Assembly: GCA_965220775.1 (NCBI GenBank)
Contig: OZ244845.1
Coordinates: 3,348,001-3,412,000 of the forward strand
Source of the DNA: G963664835 sp965220775
Lineage (GTDB): Bacteria; Chloroflexota; UBA6077; FW602-bin22; JBCLEL01
DNA: 64,000 nucleotides
Direction of reading: 5' to 3'
Below the pieces are notes generated by a model that was given only the letters and a program-made list of their open reading frames with translations, did no database searches and was not told the origin of the DNA. This document shows, one piece after another, positions 8,535 to 17,122 of this stretch (its first letter is position 1; every line of letters starts with the position of its first letter). Both the position numbers and the translations under genes were made by a program.

Positions 8535-10913
8535 TTACTCGGATGGCAACAGCGTCAGAAGGTCTTGGGCCTGCCCCAGCACGGCCATCCGGGAGAATGG
8601 CGTTGGATGGTAATCGTCCCTAAGCCATAATCTTCCCTGGTCAAAGTAGTGTGAACTCAGGGGATGGCCCGACTGGCCGGTGGCCTGAATCGATCTCCCC
8701 AGATCGAAATTTGAGAGGTCGAATATCTGGCGGTACGAGGCCAACCAGATCGAAGCTGAGAAGTCGTTTTCAAAGTCCGGCGGCGACTGTGACACCGTAT
8801 CGAAATCGCCACCCATTGGAAACGGACCGCGGTTGAGAACGCCGCCTAAGAGCGAAGACTCGCCGAGTGGATGATTGAAGGATACGGTGTGTAGCTGACC
8901 CCATGCCCAGGAATTATGGTCGGGACCCAGCCTATTGCGGAGGAAGCGGTCGCTACGTTCTAGTGCGCGCAACAAGGCCGGCCGCCACGAATCGACGCCA
9001 TTGCCGAACCATTCTCCCGGCGGCCGGCCCAGGATGTCCAAAATGGCGCCGGTTAGCCTGCTCTGTACCGATGGCGCCCGGGCCAACTCGTGCACGTGGG
9101 CACCCAGGTAGTATTTGAGGTAGCCGCCGAGCTTGGGTTCGTAAATCTCGCGGATCAACTCTCGTCGAAGCACCGCGTACGCAGCCGCGCCGGCGCTGTC
9201 GACGGCTACCTGGCAATCCCATTCGCGCATAAGCTCCCAAGTCGGACTCTCTACCACGCTCCCGTCCAGCAAGTGTCCCATCAATTCGACCAACTCGCGA
9301 CCGGGAATCGAATAGGCGTCAAGCTGCACAGCTTTGGAGGAATCTATGTTCAACCCCTCCGCCTCGCCGAGCAACTGGGACATCCTCTGGGCGCGATAGC
9401 CGGCGACCCACTCGTGGCTGAGAAAGAACGGATAGTCGTCATCGACGATCTTATTGTTTGCGCTCACTACGTAGCCGGTTGCCGGGTTCAGGCAGGTAGG
9501 CATCCGCTCGAAGGGGATAAATCCTTGCCAATCGTACTGTGGGTCCCATCCCGGTGCCGGGAGCAACCCATCGCCTCGCCCTCGAATGGGCACCCTGCCG
9601 GCAAGCTGGTAACCGATATTGCCATCTTCGTCCGCGTAGACGAAGTTGAGCGTGGGCGCTTCCAATTTAGCTAGCGCAGCGCGGAACTCGTCCCAGGTTC
9701 CAGCGCGATTGAGCTCCAAGATGCTCTCCAGGGAGTTTGTGATCTGGTCGATGGTCGATGATAGTGCGATCGGCGGGTCATCGAAGCCCAGCGGGGGCCC
9801 TATGATAGGGCCGTGATGGGTGACCAGGAACTCCTCGATCCGAGGATCGGTTTCACCCCTGACGACAATTGACTCTCTCACAACTTGGCCCTCACGCCAA
9901 GATTCACCAGATCGGTAGAACGCGGGACTCTCGCTGCTGATCTGTTCGGCGTACAGGTCCTGTACGTCAACGAACGAGGCGGTGATTCCCCAAGCTATGC
10001 GGTCGTTGTGACCTATTAGAACTCCCGGCAACCCAGGCAAAGAAGCGCCGGCCACTCTCAGCCCGGGCGCCTCGAGATGTACCTCATACCATAAGGCCGG
10101 CATCTGGGGACCGAGATGGGGATCGCTAGCGAGGATTGGCTTGCCCGACTCCGTGCGCCAGCCGGCGACGGCCCAGGCATTTGACCCCCCGCCCCCACTG
10201 AAAGGCAGCAGATCGGCCAGTCTTAGCTCGAAATCCTTATCGGCAGGGCCGGACGCAGCACCGGCCGGCACCGTGAGGGGGTGACCGGCAGGGTATTGCG
10301 GTTCGACTTGGGCCAACGTGCCGGCGTCGAGCCGGGTGGCCAACATGTATCGTAGTATCTCGCTATCCCAGTTCGACGATATCCTCCATCCCTGCAACCG
10401 CCCCCAACTCAGGCTATCGATCAAAGTCCACGGCTCCGGCTCGTGGCGCAATAACAGGAACTCCGGCGGCAGAACCGTAGTTCGCCGGATCGCGGCGTTG
10501 ACGCCCTCGACATAGGCCGTGAGCGAATCCATCGCCCCCTGACTAGCGGGTTGGTCTATCTCCCTCTGCGCCGAGCGGTGGAAACCCAATCTCCGGAAGA
10601 GGCGATCAACGTTATGCGTGCGGTGACCGAATATTTCGGACAGCCGGCCGGTCGCGGCCCGTCTCTGGAGCTCCATCTGCCACAGTCTGTCCTGCGCGTG
10701 TACGAATCCCTGGGCGAAGAAAGCATCTTGCCGATCTTGCGCGTAGATATGAGGAACGCCCCAGCGATCGCGAAAAATCTCTGCTTTGTCGTTCAAGCCA
10801 AACAGGCGCATCTCTCCCGATACTTGGGGCAACGAGCGTCGGGCAACCCATCCGGCCAGCGCCGGAATCGTAACTGCGGCGAGGACAGGGACGGCGAGTA
10901 GTCTTGAGAGCAT
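8535..10913 (-). CDS. penicillin acylase family (S45) exported hydrolase
   Basis: 792 residues from the ATG at 10913, which has AAAGGGA just upstream. An N-terminal hydrophobic segment (SRLLAVPVLAAVTIPALAGW) is a signal or anchor. The alpha-chain region carries RDRWGVPHIYAQD and QGFVHAQDRLWQMELQRR. The autoprocessing site is GGGGSNAW, so Ser at about 244 becomes the N-terminal nucleophile of the beta chain; ILASDPHLG, GLPGVLIGHNDRIAWG and the late NHPLGESS region are typical. The Ntn-hydrolase fold acts on amide bonds: beta-lactams, N-acyl-homoserine lactones or other acyl amides. Substrate cannot be read from sequence. Monocistronic. Confidence 0.92.
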   Translation of the reverse strand: MLSRLLAVPVLAAVTIPALAGWVARRSLPQVSGEMRLFGLNDKAEIFRDRWGVPHIYAQDRQDAFFAQGFVHAQDRLWQMELQRRAATGRLSEIFGHRTHNVDRLFRRLGFHRSAQREIDQPASQGAMDSLTAYVEGVNAAIRRTTVLPPEFLLLRHEPEPWTLIDSLSWGRLQGWRISSNWDSEILRYMLATRLDAGTLAQVEPQYPAGHPLTVPAGAASGPADKDFELRLADLLPFSGGGGSNAWAVAGWRTESGKPILASDPHLGPQMPALWYEVHLEAPGLRVAGASLPGLPGVLIGHNDRIAWGITASFVDVQDLYAEQISSESPAFYRSGESWREGQVVRESIVVRGETDPRIEEFLVTHHGPIIGPPLGFDDPPIALSSTIDQITNSLESILELNRAGTWDEFRAALAKLEAPTLNFVYADEDGNIGYQLAGRVPIRGRGDGLLPAPGWDPQYDWQGFIPFERMPTCLNPATGYVVSANNKIVDDDYPFFLSHEWVAGYRAQRMSQLLGEAEGLNIDSSKAVQLDAYSIPGRELVELMGHLLDGSVVESPTWELMREWDCQVAVDSAGAAAYAVLRRELIREIYEPKLGGYLKYYLGAHVHELARAPSVQSRLTGAILDILGRPPGEWFGNGVDSWRPALLRALERSDRFLRNRLGPDHNSWAWGQLHTVSFNHPLGESSLLGGVLNRGPFPMGGDFDTVSQSPPDFENDFSASIWLASYRQIFDLSNFDLGRSIQATGQSGHPLSSHYFDQGRLWLRDDYHPTPFSRMAVLGQAQDLLTLLPSE

Positions 10914-11115
10914 AGAATCCCTTTGGCTAGTTTTCGTCTTTATTTGACACCGGGTTCCCCGACAACGCAATTCGGTGAGATATGAGTGATATCGCGTGTC
11001 CGCTGGCGCGATTCTCCAGGGACCACCATGACCTTGCGAAGCGCGCAGAAGGGGTCAAGAATGGTGGTAGAACCGGGTTGTTGCCTATTGTACGGCGGGC
11101 TTGCCCCTCCCCGTC

Positions 11116-11172
11116 TGGATTCCAGCCCCGTATCGGGGTACGGGGCATGCTTTCGATCGCTGGAATGGCGAG
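11116..11172. repeat. dispersed imperfect-palindrome repeat, family 1, copy A
   Basis: REP-like element: a left arm with CTGGATTCCAG and a right arm with CGCTGGAATGG around a core ending GGGGCATGC. Related copies at 13031-13082 and 56211-56270 share the core (GGG-CATGCTT/CCTT) and arms. Intergenic; function unknown. Confidence 0.6.
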
Positions 11173-11302
11173 TTGGGTGGCGGGGACCTATTCTCGTACT
11201 AATCGCTCATGCCGGCTCTCGCCGGCACACCAAGGTATGAAAATTGGGTGCATTGGTTGATGGAAGGGTTCGGGCATCATCCGTGCACCCAACCCACCCC
11301 TA

Positions 11303-11337
11303 GCTGGGGACAAGCTCCAGCGCTACATTTCTCTCTT
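11303..11337 (+). repeat. dispersed repeat, family 2, copy A
   Basis: Begins with the hairpin-forming GCTGGGGACAAGCTCCAGC and continues CGCTACATTTCTCTCTT. Near-identical elements occur at 12942-12980 and 35094-35129, all intergenic and all in the same orientation. Confidence 0.7.
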
Positions 11338-11666
11338 CCGGCCGGAAACGAGCCCCAGTTAGAGGGAGTTAGCGGGCCGATCATCCGGGCGTCGGAGCGC
11401 TAGATCAAAAGCCGGGCGGCGACGTGTGTGTCTGTTGTAATTGTCATTCTTGCTCCTCGGCGCGTCTGACCCGCTACCAAGAGACACAGATATTCATTGA
11501 CAGAAACTATGTGCCCCGGCGGGGATTTGTGCGTAAATGCAGAATCAGGTGGCATTGTGATCTCCGTAAAATCTGACAGTGTCAGCCGTCGCTGGCGTCA
11601 ACCAGACGGCGGCATGGTTGAAGCCGTCCCTTGATATTTGTGGGGTGGCTTCCCTCTTTCTAGCAG

Positions 11667-11681
11667 ACCGGCGAGGCCGGT
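11667..11681. other. perfect short hairpin upstream of lipoprotein gene
   Basis: ACCGGC-GAG-GCCGGT, six perfect base pairs with a three-base loop, about 70 bases before the lipoprotein start. No T-run follows, so it is not a typical intrinsic terminator; it could be a 5'-UTR structure. Confidence 0.3.
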
Positions 11682-11751
11682 GAGCCTATTCGGCTATCCT
11701 GGCGATTTTGAATAACGACGGTTATCGTCATCTAGCATAGGAGCAGAGAAC

Positions 11752-12768
11752 ATGAGGATTCTCACAACCGCATTGCCCAAACGAACGGCACTATTGGCCT
11801 GGGCGCTTGTTTCAATCCTCGCAGTCGCAGCGTGTGGCGGTGGAGGCCCGGCACCAACTCAGACGAGCGAACCTGCCAGCCCGACGCGCATGGCGGTGGA
11901 GGTCCCCACGGACACGCCTACACCACCGCCAACACCTACATCGACCCAAACGCAAACGCCGCCGGCGACGTCTAGCCCTACATCTACGCCGCAACCGACC
12001 TTTACGCCGACCCTGCCGCCTACATCGACCCAAACTCCAACCGCTACATTCAGCCCTACATCCACGCAGGTGCCGACCTTGGCTCCAACCGAAACGCCAA
12101 CTACCGCTCCCAGCCCTACCGCAACGGCGGCGGCTGAAACTAGTCAGCCGGACCCATCGGTTCCATCGGCTAGTGAACTTATCGAGGGCGCGGCAGAACG
12201 CTTTAGCGCGGTGCGTTCGATTACGTTCGAGGTCCAGGTGGAAGGCGGCACAATCGATCTAGGCGCTGGCCTCTTGGTGGATAACCTGACCGGCGTCGTC
12301 GCGCATCCGGACCGGGCACAACTCAAGACGCTTGCTAGCACGGCCCAGGGAGCGGTGGAATTAGAGCTCATCAAGATAGGCTCCGACCTCTACCTGATGA
12401 ATCCGTTCAGCCAGCAATGGCAGGCCCTACCGCCCGGCACCAGCAAGCTCGAATCGTTGGATCAATTCGCGGTGGCCGAGGTATTCAGAGCGGCCGGCGA
12501 CTTGACGTATATCGGCATTGATCAAATTGGCGGCATGGACGCTTGGCAGCTAGGGGCGACACTGACGCCAGAGGCGTTAATACCGCTACTTGGCACGTTG
12601 CTCGGAGAGGAGCCAATAGAGTCGCAAATCTGGATCGGGGTGGAGGATCAGCTGCCCCGCAAGATAGTTCTGACCATACCATCGGATACAGGCGATGCCC
12701 TGATCGTCCAAATCTCGCTATTAGAGTTTGACCAGCCGGTGACGATCGATCCTCCCGATTCTGGCTAA
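11752..12768 (+). CDS. Thr/Pro-linker lipoprotein, LppX/LprG-like C-terminal domain
   Basis: 338-residue surface lipoprotein. Signal peptide residues 1-27 end in the lipobox LAVAAC, so Cys28 is the acylated residue. A Thr/Pro-rich linker spans about residues 35-130 with irregular TPTxTP units. Residues about 140-338 resemble LppX/LprAFG-family lipid-carrier folds: FSAVRSITFEVQVEGG, the AHPDRAQLKT strand, and IGSDLYLMNP. Members of that family bind diacylated lipids between membrane and cell surface; in this lineage the role is inferred. AGGAGCAGAG lies ten bases upstream of the ATG. The gene is flanked on both sides by the same repeat modules. Confidence 0.75.
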   Translation: MRILTTALPKRTALLAWALVSILAVAACGGGGPAPTQTSEPASPTRMAVEVPTDTPTPPPTPTSTQTQTPPATSSPTSTPQPTFTPTLPPTSTQTPTATFSPTSTQVPTLAPTETPTTAPSPTATAAAETSQPDPSVPSASELIEGAAERFSAVRSITFEVQVEGGTIDLGAGLLVDNLTGVVAHPDRAQLKTLASTAQGAVELELIKIGSDLYLMNPFSQQWQALPPGTSKLESLDQFAVAEVFRAAGDLTYIGIDQIGGMDAWQLGATLTPEALIPLLGTLLGEEPIESQIWIGVEDQLPRKIVLTIPSDTGDALIVQISLLEFDQPVTIDPPDSG

Positions 12769-12941
12769 CAAAGCTTGTAGTCACCAAGATTAGGTGCGCT
12801 GGTTGGTGGAAGGGTTGGAGTTGCACCCTCATTCCCGTAAAGGGGCACGGGGCAAGCTGAACGACCGGAGAGAGGGAATTCGGCGCCCTGTGTTGCGAGG
12901 CCCGCTGGACGAGATTCTACGTTGCGCAGGCCAGTTGACAC

Positions 12942-12980
12942 GGCTGGGGACAAGCCCCAGCCGTGCATTTTCCTCTCTCG
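12942..12980 (+). repeat. dispersed repeat, family 2, copy B
   Basis: GGCTGGGGACAAGCCCCAGCC forms a near-perfect hairpin, followed by GTGCATTTTCCTCTCTCG. Same family as 11303-11337 and 35094-35129. Lies in the 435-base gap between the lipoprotein gene and tRNA-Ser, in which I see no gene. Confidence 0.7.
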
Positions 12981-13030
12981 ACCCTCGGTGGGCGCCGCCA
13001 GGGCGATGGTGGTTGGTGTCGCCGCCCGGT

Positions 13031-13082
13031 GCCGGAATCTAACCCTGATCGGAGTCCGGGACATGCTTTCGTACCAATGGCG
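13031..13082. repeat. dispersed imperfect-palindrome repeat, family 1, copy B
   Basis: GCCGGAATCTAACCCTGATC followed by a core ending GGGACATGCTTTCG. It shares its core with 11116-11172 and 56211-56270. The right arm is degraded. Confidence 0.5.
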
Positions 13083-13203
13083 CCCAGAGCGAATGAACCT
13101 CGGTGCGGCAAATTCGTGGGTGCATTCTATCCGGCGGACATCGCGTCAGTGTACGGGATCCGGACGCGCGGGATTGTTGTTTCCAATGATATAATCAGCG
13201 GTT

Positions 13204-13296
13204 GGAGGGATCGCATAGTTGGTCTAGTGCGGCCGCCTGCTAAGCGGTTACGGGGTTAACACTCCGTCACGGGTTCGAATCCCGTTCCCTCCGCCA
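13204..13296 (+). tRNA. tRNA-Ser (GCT)
   Basis: Class II tRNA with long variable arm. Acceptor strands GGAGGGA (13204-13210) and TCCCTCC (13286-13292) pair perfectly; discriminator G at 13293 is followed by an encoded CCA. The anticodon loop CTGCTAA between GCCGC and GCGGT gives anticodon GCT (13239-13241), reading AGC/AGU serine codons. The T arm ACGGG-TTCGAAT-CCCGT is canonical. Total about 90 nt without CCA, as expected for tRNA-Ser. Confidence 0.97.
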
Positions 13297-13379
13297 CTTG
13301 ATGAACGCCGGGCGATTCCGGGCCGGAACTCTACTACCCGCGTTCGGGGCCTCGAATATGAGCATCCCACCACTTGGAT

Positions 13380-13954
13380 ATGCAACAGATTCGATACGCT
13401 ACTGCAACTAACCATTGGGACAAGTGGATGCTCGAATACCGGTACGGCGCACTCTATATCTTTCCTCCCAATGGCGTCATCCAACCGGTGGACGAACTCA
13501 GGAAGAAATACGTCCAAGATCAGCCAGTTACTGCCAGGCGCATATAAGCTTGAGTGAACCTCTCCCGAAGCCTTTGAGCAAGTCACAAATCAGTGAATTG
13601 AAAACCGCACTATGTAAGATACAGCCGTTTGACGTACATTACGGACCTCTCGTCAGTTTTCCACCTCACCCTGGGGTCGTGTATTCCATCCAACCACAAG
13701 ATAGATTCAAGGAATTGCGATCCATTGTTCACTCGACTTCTCCTTTCGCTAACGTCTCACTGAAGCGACAAGATATCGCGCCGCACATGACAATTGCCGA
13801 GTTCATCACTTTAGAGCGCACGGACCAGCTAATGGGGGAGTTACGGGGAACAGTTCAACAAGGTAGGTTTCTTTGCGATTCGATCGAGTACGCTGTTCCG
13901 AATCAGGATTTCTACTTTGAAAGGGTTATTCGTATTCCAATTGGACCACGATAA
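13380..13954 (+). pseudogene. 2'-5' RNA ligase-like 2H phosphoesterase, frameshifted
   Basis: The protein is split over two frames. The first frame runs from ATG 13380 and encodes an N-terminus with YGALYIFPPNGVIQPVDELR, then stops at TAA 13545. The continuation is one base short, in the frame that reads CQAHISLSEPLP and runs to 13954. The two 2H-superfamily motifs (HIS in AHISLSEP and HMT in PHMTIAEF) are both in the second frame. Restoring one base between about 13520 and 13540 would give a normal protein of about 190 residues. So this is either a recently inactivated gene or a sequencing/assembly error. No slippery heptamer is visible. The family acts on cyclic phosphates and 2'-5' RNA bonds. 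Confidence 0.75.
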
Positions 13955-14062
13955 TCTGCCGCCGATGCTGGGCACAGTCGATGGTGAGGGAGAGGCGGCC
14001 CCAGAAGCTGCGCGCCCATTTGCACCCGTGCGCCGGCTTGAAATCTAGGGCTATTGGGCCCT

Positions 14063-14782
14063 CTATTCCAATCCCAACATGCTTCGGGCGACGTTGATAT
14101 CGCCCATAACGTCTTCGTATCCGAATGAGCGACAGAAAGCGCTGATGACCTGTGCCCGCGCCTCATCCTCCGGCGGGGCGTCGCCCAACAACCGCTCCAG
14201 CGAGGTGACACCGCGGCCGCTGATGCCGCAGGGGACGATGAGCCCAAATCGTTCCAGGTTCGGTCGCACGTTCAGACTGAAGCCGTGGCTGCTCACCCAA
14301 CGACTCACCTTGATGCCGATGGCCGCGATCTTTTCGTTGCCGACCCAGACGCCGGTCAATCCTGGTTCCGGCCTGGCCTCCACGCCATATGATGCAACGG
14401 TCGACACGATAGCGTCTTCGATCCGGCGAAGAAACAGATGGAGATCGCGACCGTACCGGTTCAGGTCGATAATCGGATAGCCGACGAGCTGACCGGGGCC
14501 GTGGTAGGTCGCATCGCCGCCGCGATCAGTCCAGTGCACCTCCACGCCAAGGCGATCGAGGGTGCTCTGGTCGGCGATTAGATTCTCGTCGTGCCCGCTA
14601 CGCCCGAAAGTTATTACGTCTGGGTGTTCAAGCAGTATCAGCGTGTCCGGAATCTCGCCGCGCCAGCGGGCCTGCACCAGGAGTTGCTGGTATCCGAGGG
14701 CGGTTTCGTACTGAATCCGGCCGAGCTCCAAGACCGCTAGGGAGCCGCCGATTCCGTCGTCGGATCGGACAGAGGAAGACAC
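14063..14782 (-). CDS. lipB: octanoyl-[acyl carrier protein]:protein transferase LipB
   Basis: 240 residues from GTG at 14782. It transfers octanoyl from ACP to lipoyl domains, the first step of lipoylation. The signature RGGDATYHGPGQLVGYPIID, the thioester-forming Cys in VPCGISGRGVTSLE, and the lysine-containing EKIAAIGIKV are all present. The frame is open much further upstream into lipA, but conservation begins at about LAVLELGRIQYE, so I place the start at the GTG five bases after the lipA stop. Last gene of the 2-oxoacid dehydrogenase operon and next to lipA, which completes the cofactor. Confidence 0.95.
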   Translation of the reverse strand: MSSSVRSDDGIGGSLAVLELGRIQYETALGYQQLLVQARWRGEIPDTLILLEHPDVITFGRSGHDENLIADQSTLDRLGVEVHWTDRGGDATYHGPGQLVGYPIIDLNRYGRDLHLFLRRIEDAIVSTVASYGVEARPEPGLTGVWVGNEKIAAIGIKVSRWVSSHGFSLNVRPNLERFGLIVPCGISGRGVTSLERLLGDAPPEDEARAQVISAFCRSFGYEDVMGDINVARSMLGLE

Positions 14783-14786
14783 GCGC

Positions 14787-15728
14787 CTATACGTGTTTAT
14801 GTGCGTGGTAGGAGCTCCGGACCAAGGGGCCGGATTCGACGTGGCGGAACCCCATCGACATTCCGACATCCCGAAGCTGATCGAACTCGGCAGGCTGATA
14901 GTATCGCGCGATTGGAAGGTGGCTCGGCGACGGGCGCATATATTGGCCAATCGTCATTACGTCGCAACCCACTCCCCGCAGATCACGCATCGTCGCGACG
15001 ATCTCGTCCCATTCCTCTCCTACCCCGAGCATTATCCCAGACTTGACGATGCCGCCCGGCGCAAGCTCTTTTGCTCGCTCCAGCACCCGGAGAGACCGCG
15101 CGTACCTGGCCTTGGCTCTTACTTTGGATTGCAACCGTTCGACCGTCTCCAGATTATGATTCAGCACATCCGGGCCGGCTTCCATGACTTTCCGCAGAGC
15201 GTCGTCGCTGCCGGCGAAGTCCGGAATAAGCACCTCTACCTTGGCGACGTCTTGCCGCCGGCGGATCGCCAGAATCGTCTCGGCAAAGATGCCGGCGCCC
15301 CCGTCCGGCAGGTCGTCGCGGGCAACGGAAGTCACAACGACGTGGCGCAGGCCCATCTGGTCGACCGCCTCGGCGACTCGCTCGGGTTCTTCTCGGTCCA
15401 AACCATTCGGCCGGCCGGTAATAACGGCACAAAACCGACAGGCGCGGGTACAGACCTTACCCAAGATCATGAACGTGGCGGTACGATTCTCCCAACACTC
15501 GCCGATGTTCGGACATTGGGCCTCTTCGCAGACCGTATGCAGCGACAGGCCGCGCATAATGCCGCGCAAGTCCCGATAGTTCTTGCCGTTCGAGATGCGG
15601 ACCTTGATCCAGTCCGGACGCGACGCCGCCTGTTGCTTGCGCCACTCGGCGAGGGTCATCATCTGGACTTGACCGCCATCTCTGACCCGAACCTGCTGCC
15701 GGCCATTCGTCGTCGTAGTTCTACTCAC
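14787..15728 (-). CDS. lipA: lipoyl synthase LipA
   Basis: 313-residue radical SAM enzyme that inserts two sulfurs into the protein-bound octanoyl chain. The auxiliary-cluster motif CEEAQCPNIGEC (Cx4Cx5C) and the radical SAM motif CTRACRFC (Cx3Cx2C) are both intact, as are MILGKVC, VTSVARDDLPDGGA, LNHNLETV, TIGQYMRPS and the C-terminal GPLVRSSYHA with its cluster-ligating Ser. The start is GTG overlapping the E2 stop (GTGA), which implies translational coupling. With lipB downstream and the E2 lipoyl substrate upstream, the operon makes and lipoylates its own complex. Confidence 0.97.
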   Translation of the reverse strand: MSRTTTTNGRQQVRVRDGGQVQMMTLAEWRKQQAASRPDWIKVRISNGKNYRDLRGIMRGLSLHTVCEEAQCPNIGECWENRTATFMILGKVCTRACRFCAVITGRPNGLDREEPERVAEAVDQMGLRHVVVTSVARDDLPDGGAGIFAETILAIRRRQDVAKVEVLIPDFAGSDDALRKVMEAGPDVLNHNLETVERLQSKVRAKARYARSLRVLERAKELAPGGIVKSGIMLGVGEEWDEIVATMRDLRGVGCDVMTIGQYMRPSPSHLPIARYYQPAEFDQLRDVGMSMGFRHVESGPLVRSSYHAHKHV

Positions 15729-16936
15729 TCGAGCGGTCTCCCTGGTGCCGATGATTCGATTTTTTGCTTGATGGCCTGGAGAAATTCGGCCGCCTGTTGC
15801 CCGTCCATTACCCGGTGATCAAAGGACAGGCAAAGGTTCATCATCGACCGGACAGCGATTGCATCCTCATTCACCACTACCGGCCGTCTGACAATCGCCT
15901 CCATGTTGAGGATAGCAGCCTGGGGATGGTTGATGATCGGTTGTGATGCGATGCTGCCCAGAGCTCCAGTGTTATTCAGTGTGAACGTGCCGCCCTGGAT
16001 ATCGTTGACGTCAAGTCGGCCGGCTCTCGCCTTCTGGACCACGGATCTTATCGCCGAGGCGAGATCGGTGACGCCAAGCGACTCGGCGGAGTGAATCACC
16101 GGCACCATGAGTCCGTGCTCGGTTGCCACCGCGATCGAGAGGTGGACGGAGGATTGCTGCAATAGCCTATCGCCGGCCCAACGCGAGTTGGCGGCCGGAT
16201 TCTCGCACAAGGCCTCGATGACCGCCTTGGCGACCAATGGCAAGTAGGTCAGTTCGAAACCATGTTCACTCTGAAAGGCTCGTTGTTCGCTGGCTCGCCG
16301 TTTGACAAGATTTGTAGCGTCAACCTCCATGAGCAGCCACGCGTGAGGAATCGTCGATGCGCTGGCGGCCATTCGTTGAGCCATCGCTCTGTGCGACGGG
16401 GAGATTGACACTTCCCGGACATCAGAGGCCTGGTCGCTGGCCGGCTGGCCGGGGGCGGCCTGATCGCGCCGCCGGACGAATGCCAGGATGTCGTCCTTGG
16501 TGACTCGCCCGCCGGTGCCGGTTCCCGCAACGTCGGCGACATCGACGCCATTCTCACGCGCAAGCCGCTTCACCAGCGGCGAAACACGGGCGGACGCGTC
16601 CGCCTTACCATGAGATGTCGCCGGTGTTGCGGCCGGCTGGACTGGTGTCTGCTCGGCGGCTCGAGTGGCGACGGTCGTCGAAGCACCAACGCCAACGGAC
16701 TCCTCGTCAACTGCGGCGATCTCAACACCCACATCGACGGTTTCCCCTTCATCCACTAGGATTGCGCCGAGGACGCCGGCGGCCGGCGACGGCACTTCGG
16801 CATTCACCTTGTCGGTGATTATCTCGACCAATGGCTCGTCCATCTCGACGGCGTCGCCGACCTGCTTGAGCCAGCGGCCGATGGTGCCCTCGGCGATGGT
16901 CTCACCGAGCTGGGGCATTCTTATTGGCGTCGACAG
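15725..16936 (-). CDS. 2-oxoacid dehydrogenase complex E2 (dihydrolipoyl acyltransferase)
   Basis: Core E2. One lipoyl domain at the N-terminus carries EIITDKVNAEVPSP (lipoylated Lys); an Ala/Pro/Thr-rich hinge follows; a peripheral-subunit-binding domain reads SPLVKRLARENGVDV and GTGTGGRVTKDDI; the catalytic domain ends in LSFDHRVMDGQQAAEF with the HxxxDG active site. The nearest ATG (16918) would start at MPQLGETIAEG and miss the usual first strand. A CTG six codons upstream, with GGGAG seven bases before it, restores STPIRMPQLGET, so a CTG start is likely. Branched-chain versus pyruvate specificity is not certain; the single lipoyl domain and E1 type lean to branched-chain. Confidence 0.93.
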   Translation of the reverse strand: MSTPIRMPQLGETIAEGTIGRWLKQVGDAVEMDEPLVEIITDKVNAEVPSPAAGVLGAILVDEGETVDVGVEIAAVDEESVGVGASTTVATRAAEQTPVQPAATPATSHGKADASARVSPLVKRLARENGVDVADVAGTGTGGRVTKDDILAFVRRRDQAAPGQPASDQASDVREVSISPSHRAMAQRMAASASTIPHAWLLMEVDATNLVKRRASEQRAFQSEHGFELTYLPLVAKAVIEALCENPAANSRWAGDRLLQQSSVHLSIAVATEHGLMVPVIHSAESLGVTDLASAIRSVVQKARAGRLDVNDIQGGTFTLNNTGALGSIASQPIINHPQAAILNMEAIVRRPVVVNEDAIAVRSMMNLCLSFDHRVMDGQQAAEFLQAIKQKIESSAPGRPLE

Positions 16937-16977
16937 TTCAAGTCTCCCAGGACAGGTCTCGCTCCGATGGGCGACAA

Positions 16978-17122
16978 CATCTTACTACATGAGCACGTCT
17001 GTCTCGTGACAGTCTGGCTGTCAGTCTGCGGGTTTGGCGTGCGCCACGGCATATCTACGGGCAGCCGCGAAGGGCTGGAAGACCCACGCGGGAAGGTGCC
17101 CTACGCTTGGGTCCGTTCTCGC
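16978..17122. repeat. duplicated spacer, copy 1
   Basis: Starts CATCTTACTAC and ends at the stop region of lipoprotein gene 1. It aligns along its length with 18109-18254, sharing CACGCG, TACGGGYAGCC and the CTTAGGG-CCGG end. It shows that the lipoprotein duplications carried flanking DNA. Confidence 0.6.

Larger units (their letters stand above)
10914..11751. other. gene-free intergenic stretch with dispersed repeats
   Basis: About 840 bases between the acylase and the lipoprotein gene. I see no convincing coding sequence; the open frames here have no SD and no protein-like composition. It holds one copy each of two dispersed repeat families (11116-11172, 11303-11337), a GGTTGATGGAAGGGTT unit near 11257 that recurs at about 12800, and a perfect 6-3-6 hairpin (ACCGGC-GAG-GCCGGT) at 11667-11681. 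Confidence 0.6.

Noticed and set aside
10982..11260. Plus-strand ORFs upstream of the lipoprotein
   Set aside because: They run through a dispersed repeat and have no SD or conserved pattern.
13922..14062. Terminator between the 2H gene and lipB
   Set aside because: No stable hairpin with T-run could be found by eye.
14793..15818. Plus-strand 341-residue ORF opposite lipA
   Set aside because: Shadow of a well-conserved lipA; no protein motif of its own.
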